From the NCBI GenBank assembly GCA_934277655.1, contig CAKQVC010000129.1:1-6250 (forward strand): DNA of 6,250 nucleotides, read 5' to 3'. Made by a program: the position numbers and the translations under genes. The notes beneath the pieces were generated by a model, which was not told the DNA's origin, did not search any database, and saw only the letters and a list, made by a program, of their open reading frames with translations. This DNA comes from an uncultured Clostridia bacterium. GTDB taxonomy: Bacteria > Bacillota > Clostridia > Peptostreptococcales > Anaerovoracaceae. Numbering within the stretch: position 1 is the stretch's first letter; each line of letters opens with the position of its first letter. Of this stretch, positions 1 through 4,638 are shown piece by piece.

Positions 1-115
1 CTTCTACACCTTTTGTGATTCCCATGTCCATGATTCTACGCTTAGTTGCGCCTTCTCCGTGGAGCTTCTTCACTGTCGCCGTCTGGCCGATTCCCACTTG
101 CTTTAATGTTCTCAT
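1..115 (-). CDS. feoA: FeoA family ferrous iron transport protein, second copy, 3' part outside window
   Basis: Small cytoplasmic SH3-like protein that works with the FeoB ferrous iron permease at the inner face of the membrane. Only the first 38 residues are present, starting MRTLKQVGIGQTATVKKL. A later GEGATKRRIMDMGITKG stretch is very characteristic of FeoA, where the 'RRIMDMGI' segment leads into the second half of the SH3-like barrel. The ATG at 115-113 follows a good Shine-Dalgarno, AAAGGAAG, 6 nt upstream. The gap to the preceding feoA stop (169) is 53 nt with no obvious terminator, so the two are probably co-transcribed. The rest of the gene, and probably feoB, lie beyond the left edge. 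The family call is firm; how the work is shared between the two FeoA copies is unknown. Confidence 0.93.
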   Translation of the reverse strand, partial: MRTLKQVGIGQTATVKKLHGEGATKRRIMDMGITKGVE

Positions 116-168
116 TGTTACTTCCTTTCTGAAATGATTTTAAAGAATACGCCGAAATCCGGAATCCC

Positions 169-381
169 TTAAATCATGATTTTCTGTGCCATTTCCTGGC
201 TGACTGCCACTCTGGACTCTTTGACGTTGACAATCACATTTCCCCCAAGAGAATTAACCACGGTCACTTCACCGCCAACTACAAATCCTAAATTTTCCAA
301 GTGTTTCTTCACTTCCGGACTGCCGCCAACCCTTTTGATGATATTGGCTTCACCCCGGTCTGCTAATGTTAAAGGCATCAT
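169..381 (-). CDS. feoA: FeoA domain protein, first copy of tandem pair
   Basis: FeoA-type SH3-like protein of about 70 residues, the usual size for a stand-alone FeoA, expected to assist FeoB in Fe(II) uptake. The sequence starts MMPLTLADRGEANIIKRVGG. It then shows the FeoA pattern: a helix with 'VKKHLENLGFVVGGEVTVV' (about residues 24-42), a GGNVIVNVKESRVAVS strand region, and a terminal helix 'QEMAQKIMI'. The start at 381 is chosen because GGAGG (390-386) lies just upstream. The neighbouring ATG at 378 is equally possible and has better spacing (7 nt instead of 4). An in-frame ATG at 432 would add 17 basic residues, but has no close ribosome binding site and would encode an inverted-repeat element (406-421). 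First gene of the operon; the second feoA follows after 53 nt. It diverges from the second copy, lacking the GATKRRIMDMGI motif, which suggests two specialised paralogs. Confidence 0.92.
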   Translation of the reverse strand: MMPLTLADRGEANIIKRVGGSPEVKKHLENLGFVVGGEVTVVNSLGGNVIVNVKESRVAVSQEMAQKIMI

Positions 382-405
382 ACTTCCTCCATTCCTGCGC
401 TTGAG

Positions 406-421
406 ATTAGCACTCGCTAAC
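406..421. promoter_or_regulatory. Operator-like inverted repeat, feo site 1
   Basis: ATTAGCACTCGCTAAC: arms TTAGC/GCTAA around ACTC, fitting the shared pattern (G/A)TTAG-N6-CTAAC. It is almost identical to site 4 (two differences in 16). It lies inside the transcribed leader, about 25 bp upstream of the first feoA start and just ahead of its Shine-Dalgarno. It could act as a roadblock operator or, in RNA, as a small hairpin beside the ribosome binding site. Confidence 0.6.
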
Positions 422-531
422 CTCTGGGGCATTTTTTAGACTGACTCCCTGCCAGTCTGCATTCCATGTTTCTCACATGTTGATTTATTTCAGCCAGCTT
501 TTTCTTCCTGCAAATTTACTGCCTTCTTACA

Positions 532-547
532 GTTAGATTCTGCTAAC
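532..547. promoter_or_regulatory. Operator-like inverted repeat, feo site 2
   Basis: GTTAGATTCTGCTAAC, perfect GTTAG/CTAAC arms with a 6-bp spacer. The right half continues as CTAACCTTA, close to the CTAACCTAA half-site known for DtxR/IdeR-type iron repressors. A weak promoter-like pair (TTGAAA at 586-581, TTTAAA at 562-557, 18-bp spacer) would place a start site at this repeat, but I give that promoter little weight. Confidence 0.6.
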
Positions 548-598
548 CTTATGAATTTTAAAAAGTCAGCTGCGCTGCTCTTTCAAAGCTTTCGAATA

Positions 599-614
599 GT
601 TAGTTTTAACTAAC
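599..614. promoter_or_regulatory. Operator-like inverted repeat, feo site 3
   Basis: GTTAGTTTTAACTAAC, a 7-bp perfect palindrome around TT that also fits GTTAG-N6-CTAAC. The right half extends to CTAACCTAA (610-618), an exact match to a DtxR/IdeR-type half-site. It starts 33 bp from site 4, about three helical turns, so two bound dimers could lie on the same DNA face. Confidence 0.65.
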
Positions 615-631
615 CTAAGCGCCCTGAAAAA

Positions 632-647
632 GTTAGCTCTCGCTAAC
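632..647. promoter_or_regulatory. Operator-like inverted repeat at feo start site, site 4
   Basis: GTTAGCTCTCGCTAAC, 6-bp perfect arms around TCTC. It lies immediately downstream of the -10 box (662-657), covering roughly +3 to +18, an ideal position for a repressor that blocks RNA polymerase. Four copies of the same arm and spacer geometry in 242 bp ahead of an iron uptake operon strongly suggest a metal-responsive repressor of the DtxR/IdeR/MntR class; the regulator itself is not in the window. Confidence 0.7.
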
Positions 648-656
648 TACTGTAAT

Positions 657-685
657 ATAGTATATTATCTTCACAGGAATGTCAA
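657..685 (-). promoter_or_regulatory. Sigma-A type promoter of the feo operon
   Basis: On the minus strand a perfect TTGACA (685-680) is followed by a 17-bp spacer and TACTAT (662-657). An overlapping TATACT (664-659) is an alternative -10 with a 15-bp spacer. The predicted start is near 650, giving a leader of about 270 nt before feoA. The operator-like repeat at 632-647 sits directly on the start region, so repression by a metal-loaded regulator is the likely control. Confidence 0.75.
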
Positions 686-799
686 GGGCTTTTTTTAGGA
701 TTTTCATACTTTTTTTCATTTTTTCTGTAAGGAAACCTGACGTTGCATTTTCTTATTATCCCAAAAATATTTCAGTCATATCCTCTGCGCTATAAGACA
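686..799. other. AT-rich intergenic stretch with no supported gene
   Basis: Part of the roughly 480-bp gene-free region between the first feoA and the hydrogenase stop codon. It holds long T-runs (plus strand) just upstream of the feo -35 box, which could act as an A-tract UP-like element for that promoter. A 28-codon reading frame over the feo promoter (starting near 717 on the minus strand) lacks a ribosome binding site. I see no RNA gene or protein-coding signal here. Confidence 0.4.
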
Positions 800-832
800 A
801 ATTTAGATACGGTTGCGGCCCGTATCTAAATT
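800..832 (-). terminator. Perfect 13-bp hairpin, probable hydrogenase gene terminator
   Basis: AATTTAGATACGG (800-812) and CCGTATCTAAATT (820-832) are exact reverse complements around a 7-nt loop. On the minus strand it lies 77 bp past the hydrogenase stop and is followed by a weak U-rich stretch (ATTTGTCTTAT). The stem is strong but the U-run is interrupted, so the terminator call is tentative. It could instead be an operator or RNA-stabilising element, and it also insulates the feo promoter from read-through. Confidence 0.5.
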
Positions 833-908
833 ATCTATATAATATTTTGCCTGCATGAGTTTCATAGCTGACAAGTATCGCTGGCGTTACGGCTTTTTTC
901 TATGTCAT

Positions 909-2366
909 CTAAATGACATTGATCGTTTTTCGTACATTTGGCAACATTTCCGTCCTCGCATCCTTGTTTCTGGCTTCCATAGCTACTGGAGCATCCTCAT
1001 AACGGAGTAAATTGCCACAGCCACCGATACAACCGCCAACACATGCCATTCCCTCGATAAAGTTATGATTCAGCACATCCCGCGAAGCTTTCGCAAGAGC
1101 CGCCTTGCACTGGTCAATCCCATCACAGGAAATCGGATTGTACTCAAAATCCTCAATTTTCAGTTCTTTCAGCATCTGTCTTACCGCACCGGCAACACCA
1201 CCGACAGCTGCAAACATTCTGCCGTAATATGAAGCCTGGTTCCACTCCGTTTCCTTCACATGGCGGATATCAATTTCTTTGCTGTCAAATAACGCCTGTA
1301 GTTCTTCGAATGTCAAGGCATAATCGACGCACTGGCTGACCTCTTCTTTTTTTACTTCCGCTTTTTTGGCAATGCATGGACCGATAAAAACAACGACTGC
1401 TTCCGGATTTCCAGCTTTGATATGTCTGCCCAGTTCCGCCATTGGCGAAAGATTATGAGATATATGCTTTACCATCATTGGAAATTTTGTTTCAATATAT
1501 TTTACGAAGGCCGGACAGCAGGATGATGTCAAAAATCCCTTTTCGCTCAGTTCCAAAGCTTCCTTATATGCCGTCATCTCCGCACCGGTCGCCACCTCCA
1601 GCACTTCCGAAAAACCGAGCTGCCGGATTCCTGTAATGACTTGTCCTAAAGATGCAAACGTAAACTGGCTGGCAATGGACGGCGCTACAATCGCCACTAC
1701 CTCATGCTTTGACGGACAGTTTTCTGGCTGTTCTTCCAATCTTCGGATTTCATCAATAACTTTCACAATACTGGATACATCCACCGTTGCCCCAAACGGA
1801 CAATGATACACACAAGCTCCGCAGTTAATGCACTTTTCATAATCAATGGAAGCCTCGCCGCCCGGAGCCATCGAAATCGCATTGACCGGACAGGATCTTT
1901 CACATGGGCGCTGAAAGTTATGGATTGCACCGTATTTACAGCCTTTCGCACATCTGCCGCACTCTACACACAGGCTTTTGTCAATATGGGCATGCTGGTG
2001 TCTGTCAATAATGATCGCATCCCTCGGACATGACGCCACACAGCTGTGAGCGAGGCATCCACGGCATAGATCTGTTACCACATAACCGGCTTCTGGACAT
2101 TCATCACAGGCAATATCAATAACCTGCACGACATTATCATTATGTCTGCTCCCGCCCAGCGCCAGCCGGATCCGTTCTGCAATGACTGCTCTGTCCTTAT
2201 AAATACAGCACGTCTGCGGCGGCTCGCCTTTCGGAATGACGTTCTGTGCGATTTCATTGAACTCAGAAAATGCTTCGTTTCCCTGCCATGCCTGATAAGC
2301 AACCTCCCGCAGAACTTTATATTTTGTCTCCTGAACTTTATTGTCGAATAGTTTCAACTGCTTCAA
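909..2366 (-). CDS. Monomeric [FeFe] hydrogenase, group B type
   Basis: Cytoplasmic iron-only hydrogenase that interconverts 2H+ + 2e- and H2, probably with ferredoxin from fermentation; the electron partner is inferred. Of 485 residues, the N-terminal part is a ferredoxin-like region with clustered cysteines: C101/104/109/113, C133/136/139/143, C155/C159 and C179/182/185/189, enough for about three [4Fe-4S] clusters. The C-terminal half is the H-cluster domain with the three signatures: TSSCCPAF (C283, C284), GPCIAKKAE (C331) and MACVGGCIGG (C442, C446). The Phe after CCPA, where group A enzymes have Trp, and GPC instead of MPC fit the group B family (TIGR04105-like), as does the length. The start is TTG at 2366-2364: an in-frame TAA lies directly upstream, the first internal Met is far inside the ferredoxin region, and GGGGG lies 10 nt upstream. 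The N-terminus 'KVQETKYKVLREVAYQAWQG' fits the family. No maturase genes (hydE, hydF, hydG) are nearby. Confidence 0.95.
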   Translation of the reverse strand: MKQLKLFDNKVQETKYKVLREVAYQAWQGNEAFSEFNEIAQNVIPKGEPPQTCCIYKDRAVIAERIRLALGGSRHNDNVVQVIDIACDECPEAGYVVTDLCRGCLAHSCVASCPRDAIIIDRHQHAHIDKSLCVECGRCAKGCKYGAIHNFQRPCERSCPVNAISMAPGGEASIDYEKCINCGACVYHCPFGATVDVSSIVKVIDEIRRLEEQPENCPSKHEVVAIVAPSIASQFTFASLGQVITGIRQLGFSEVLEVATGAEMTAYKEALELSEKGFLTSSCCPAFVKYIETKFPMMVKHISHNLSPMAELGRHIKAGNPEAVVVFIGPCIAKKAEVKKEEVSQCVDYALTFEELQALFDSKEIDIRHVKETEWNQASYYGRMFAAVGGVAGAVRQMLKELKIEDFEYNPISCDGIDQCKAALAKASRDVLNHNFIEGMACVGGCIGGCGNLLRYEDAPVAMEARNKDARTEMLPNVRKTINVI

Positions 2367-2453
2367 TTATTCTTGTCCCCCTATTTTTCTTTTTTAGCCC
2401 TTTCCCGTTTCGCATCGTCTGCTTCCCTTCCAGACACTTATGCTCCTTTTCTG

Positions 2454-2534
2454 TGCAAAATCTGTCCTCCGGCTTTTTTCTTTCTGCCAGAGCTTCCTGT
2501 TTCACCACGGTCAGTCATTTTGCAAAAACTGTCC
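2454..2534. repeat. 14-bp direct repeat in the hydrogenase leader
   Basis: TGCAAAATCTGTCC (2454-2467) and TGCAAAAACTGTCC (2521-2534) match at 13 of 14 positions, 67 bp apart start to start. Both lie between the putative hydrogenase promoter and its start codon in an otherwise purine-rich (minus strand) leader. They may be regulator half-sites or a small duplication; no known motif is recognised. Confidence 0.4.
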
Positions 2535-2594
2535 CGCTACAGATATTTTCCCGGGAAATCCGCTTGTTGTCTCCTTTTTAGGTCCAACGATTTT

Positions 2595-2623
2595 ATTCTA
2601 TATTCACGCACAAAAAAAAGCAA
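2595..2623 (-). promoter_or_regulatory. Possible promoter of the hydrogenase gene
   Basis: On the minus strand TTGCTT (2623-2618), 17-bp spacer, TAGAAT (2600-2595). The -10 is good, the -35 poor, and the -35 overlaps the stem of the agcS terminator. A start near 2588 would give a leader of about 220 nt. It is the best candidate in the agcS-hydrogenase gap, but not certain. Confidence 0.4.
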
Positions 2624-2639
2624 GCATAACTTGCTTTTT
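2612..2639 (-). terminator. Intrinsic terminator of agcS
   Basis: AAAAAGCAAG (2615-2624) and CTTGCTTTTT (2630-2639) form a perfect 10-bp stem with loop CATAA. On the minus strand the stem runs into eight T residues (2619-2612). It begins 24 bp past the agcS stop codon. The plus strand also ends in T5, so it could work in both directions. Confidence 0.88.
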
Positions 2640-2663
2640 CTTGATATTTTTTTTACAAAGTCT

Positions 2664-4070
2664 TTATTTTCTATCTTTTAATCTGGTATCTTTCAATCTG
2701 GCCTCACCACCTAAGGCACTGGTTGCTACGAAACCGGAAAGTGCCAGAAGTGCTAACACGTTCGGAACGACCATAAGCTGATTGAACATGTCCGTCAGTT
2801 CCCAAACCAGATCGTTTGACAGACAGGAACCCAGAAAAATGAAGGCTACTGCGATAACAGAATATGGAACTGCTGCCTTTTGGCCGAACAGATAAATCAC
2901 GTTCAGTTTACCAAACAGATTCCAGCTAATTATCGTAGAAAAGGCGAAGAACAGCAGGCAGATCGCAACGAATCCGTTTCCGATACTGTCTCCGAAACCT
3001 TCACTGAACGCAAGCTGCGCCATGTTTGTTTTTGCTACTCCTTCTGCAGTTCCCGATGCCAGGATCCCGTTTCCGGCATACAAAGAAGAAATAACAACCA
3101 ATGCCGTCATGGTCAGCACAACGAAAGTGTCGATAAACACAGCAACCATTGCTGCAACGCCCTGTTTATGCGGTGATTCTACATAAGCCATCGCATGAGC
3201 GTGCGGAGTGGAACCCATACCTGCTTCATTAGAGAAAAGACCTCTTTTAGCTCCCTGGCTGATCGCTTTCTTTAGTGCTTCGCCAATCCCTCCGCCAAGA
3301 AGTGCATTCGGAACAAATGCATACTTAAAAATCATGCCGATAGTTTCCGGCAGATATTTTGCACGCATGACCAAAAGTACCAGACCGCCTGCCAGATAAA
3401 GAATTGCCATAATCGGTACGATCTTCTCAGTTACAGATGCAATCCGTCCGACCCCACCGATAAAAATGAAGGCTGCTATCGCTGCAACGAAAATTCCTAC
3501 TGTCCATGCCGGGATGCCAAAAGCTGTTGCACATGCTTCGCCAATAGAGTTAGATTGAACCATGCAGCCCATGAAACCAAGCGCAAGGATAATTGCTATA
3601 GAGAAGAATCCAGCCAGGAAGTTGCCCAACTTACCTTGAAAAGCTGCCTTAATATAGTAAACCGGTCCGCCGAGGATATGCCCGTCTTTGTCTGTAATCC
3701 TTGTTTCCTGTGCCAGCACCGCTTCTGCATAGTTGGTTGCCATGCCAAAGAAGGCAATGATCCACATCCAGAAAATTGCTCCCGGTCCGCCGATCAAAAT
3801 TGCCCCGCAGGCTCCAACGATGTTTCCGGTACCTACTTGTGCCGCAATTGCTGTAGTAAGTGCCTGGAATGAACTCATTCCGCCATGATGGCGTTCACCA
3901 TGCAAGCTGAAATTACCGAACACCTGGTGTAAGCCTTCTTTAAAACACCTGATCTGAACAAAACGTGTTTTAAAAGAAAAAAAGAGGCCTGCTCCCAGCA
4001 GCATAACTACCAGAATATAGTCCGATAAATAAAAGTTGATCGTCTGCACAATCGTAAGTAATTTGTCCAT
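2664..4070 (-). CDS. agcS: Sodium:alanine/glycine symporter (AGCS family)
   Basis: Integral membrane symporter that imports alanine and/or glycine with Na+, family 2.A.25, with about 11 hydrophobic segments in 468 residues, a normal length. The family signatures are clear: SSFQALTTAIAAQVGTGNIV (residues 66-85), GGPGAIFWMWIIAFFGM (94-110) followed by NYAEAVLA, and GAKRGLFSNEAGMGSTPHAH (273-292). The C-terminus ends in a short basic near-repeat, RLKDTRLKDRK. The start at 4070 has GGAGGA 10 nt upstream. The gene is the only one in its unit: its own promoter (4575-4547), a glycine riboswitch, a leader terminator and a 3' terminator. The riboswitch points to glycine as a physiological substrate; this is inference from regulation, since the protein sequence alone does not separate alanine from glycine. 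Confidence 0.95.
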   Translation of the reverse strand: MDKLLTIVQTINFYLSDYILVVMLLGAGLFFSFKTRFVQIRCFKEGLHQVFGNFSLHGERHHGGMSSFQALTTAIAAQVGTGNIVGACGAILIGGPGAIFWMWIIAFFGMATNYAEAVLAQETRITDKDGHILGGPVYYIKAAFQGKLGNFLAGFFSIAIILALGFMGCMVQSNSIGEACATAFGIPAWTVGIFVAAIAAFIFIGGVGRIASVTEKIVPIMAILYLAGGLVLLVMRAKYLPETIGMIFKYAFVPNALLGGGIGEALKKAISQGAKRGLFSNEAGMGSTPHAHAMAYVESPHKQGVAAMVAVFIDTFVVLTMTALVVISSLYAGNGILASGTAEGVAKTNMAQLAFSEGFGDSIGNGFVAICLLFFAFSTIISWNLFGKLNVIYLFGQKAAVPYSVIAVAFIFLGSCLSNDLVWELTDMFNQLMVVPNVLALLALSGFVATSALGGEARLKDTRLKDRK

Positions 4071-4176
4071 ACTTTTTTCTTCCTCCTAAATTTTTATATG
4101 TCCCTTGATCACGACAAAAGCATGCCTGACGCTCATAAATAAGTAGCACTCCACAGGGGTACTTTTATCGTTATTG

Positions 4177-4207
4177 CGGAAATATCACCAGAGGTGAGGT
4201 ATTTCCG
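4177..4207 (-). other. Strong leader hairpin between attenuator and agcS start
   Basis: CGGAAATATCACC (4177-4189) pairs with GGTGA (4193-4197) and TATTTCCG (4200-4207), with loop AGA and a 2-nt GG bulge: 13 base pairs. On the minus strand no U-run follows, so it is not a terminator. It lies just past the riboswitch terminator and would sit near the 5' side of the read-through transcript, where it might protect the mRNA end or mark a processing site. Confidence 0.45.
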
Positions 4208-4214
4208 GCATAAG

Positions 4215-4241
4215 AAAAAACTGCTTACATTCCGCAAGCAG
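4215..4241 (-). terminator. Riboswitch expression-platform terminator (attenuator)
   Basis: On the minus strand CTGCTTGC (4241-4234), loop GGAAT, GTAAGCAG (4228-4221): an 8-bp stem with one G-U pair, followed by six T residues (4220-4215). It lies about 100 nt downstream of the glycine aptamer and about 145 nt ahead of agcS, so termination here would silence the transporter. The AGAAGAT segment at about 4281 can pair with ATCTTC just before the stem, a possible switching helix. The direction of the switch (ON or OFF with glycine) cannot be settled by eye. Confidence 0.85.
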
Positions 4242-4339
4242 CTCTGAAGATTTTCAAAATGTTGAGAATTGCGATCTTCTTCTGATATCTGCATGTACCT
4301 TTTTCAGCTACATGGTCATTGAATCATCGCTTTTCTGCA

Positions 4340-4505
4340 TTCTGTCCTTTTGCCTGAGAGATTCAGCTTTCGCCTTGCACCTTCGGCACTCACTGGTTTC
4401 CCGTGAGATTCTCCAGAGTCTCCTCCACCTTCAGTTTTTCGCTTGGAAATTCTAAAGGCTTCATCGGAGTGCGGGAAACATTCTTGAAGTTTCCTGCACT
4501 TCATA
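4340..4505 (-). ncRNA. Glycine riboswitch: one intact aptamer, degenerate 5' partner
   Basis: Cis-acting RNA that binds glycine and controls agcS. The intact aptamer (about 4340-4420, minus strand) carries the core motifs of the family (RF00504): CTCTGGAGAATCTCAC, the conserved CCGAAGGTGCAAGG (4386-4373), and CTCAGGCAAAAGGACAGA (4358-4341). A GTGAG/CTCAC helix capped by GGGAAACCA lies between them. Upstream, 4420-4505 holds a long hairpin with GTGC and GGAAAC arms (4499-4469), then CTCCGATGAAGCC and CTGAAGGTGGAGGAG. These look like decayed versions of the same elements, so the unit is probably a former tandem riboswitch whose first aptamer has degenerated, or a singleton with a ghost-aptamer helix. 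A reading frame across 4504-4316 is only this RNA in translation. Confidence 0.93.
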
Positions 4506-4530
4506 TTAAATTGTTCACTTTTCGGTAATA

Positions 4531-4549
4531 AATACCTGTAACAGGTATT
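4531..4549. promoter_or_regulatory. Perfect 9-1-9 palindrome over the agcS -10 and start site
   Basis: AATACCTGTAACAGGTATT is a perfect inverted repeat centred on 4540. It overlaps the last bases of the -10 box and the predicted transcription start, the typical place for a repressor. I do not recognise the regulator; a GntR- or TetR-type dimer would suit the geometry. From an upstream transcript it could also fold as a weak hairpin at the end of lrgAB mRNA. Confidence 0.65.
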
Positions 4550-4575
4550 ATCGCATATTTTTTATCAAAAGTCAA
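4547..4575 (-). promoter_or_regulatory. Promoter of the agcS riboswitch unit
   Basis: Minus-strand TTGACT (4575-4570), 17-bp spacer, GATAAT (4552-4547); each box differs from consensus at one position. Start near 4540, about 35 nt ahead of the first structured riboswitch region. It lies in the lrgB-agcS gap, making agcS independent of lrgAB. Confidence 0.85.
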
Positions 4576-4597
4576 CCCTTTTATATACCTCTTCTCT

Positions 4598-4620
4598 CCG
4601 GATTTTCGACCCGGATTTTC
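4598..4620. repeat. 10-bp direct repeat between lrgB and the agcS promoter
   Basis: CCGGATTTTC occurs exactly twice, at 4598-4607 and 4611-4620, a 13-bp period. It lies 19 bp past the lrgB stop and 23-45 bp upstream of the agcS -35 box, where an activator could bind. No terminator is evident around it. Function unknown; it may be chance. Confidence 0.35.
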
Positions 4621-4638
4621 ATCAGTACAGGCTGCTCC

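Noticed and set aside
406..421. CIRCE element (HrcA heat-shock operator)
   Set aside because: TTAGCACTC resembles one CIRCE arm, but the second arm with 9-bp spacing is missing and the site matches the other three feo palindromes instead.
382..432. Longer start for the first FeoA at 432
   Set aside because: No close ribosome binding site, the extension would run through a regulatory palindrome, and GGAGG sits correctly before the ATG pair at 381/378.
417..467. 16-codon frame in the feo leader
   Set aside because: No Shine-Dalgarno and no recognisable peptide; it ends in the site 1 palindrome by chance.
634..717. 28-codon minus-strand frame over the feo promoter
   Set aside because: It contains the -35 and -10 boxes, has no ribosome binding site and would not be on the feo transcript.
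902..919. ATGTCAT-CTAA-ATGACAT palindrome over the hydrogenase stop codon as a terminator
   Set aside because: Short AT-rich stem followed on the minus strand by A residues rather than T; insufficient for termination.
2270..2781. Several plus-strand frames of about 100 codons between the hydrogenase and agcS
   Set aside because: They overlap one another, run through the agcS terminator or the start of the hydrogenase, and result from a pyrimidine-rich stretch with few stop codons.
4316..4504. 62-codon minus-strand reading frame
   Set aside because: It is the glycine riboswitch read as protein; the conserved RNA core motifs explain the sequence and there is no ribosome binding site.
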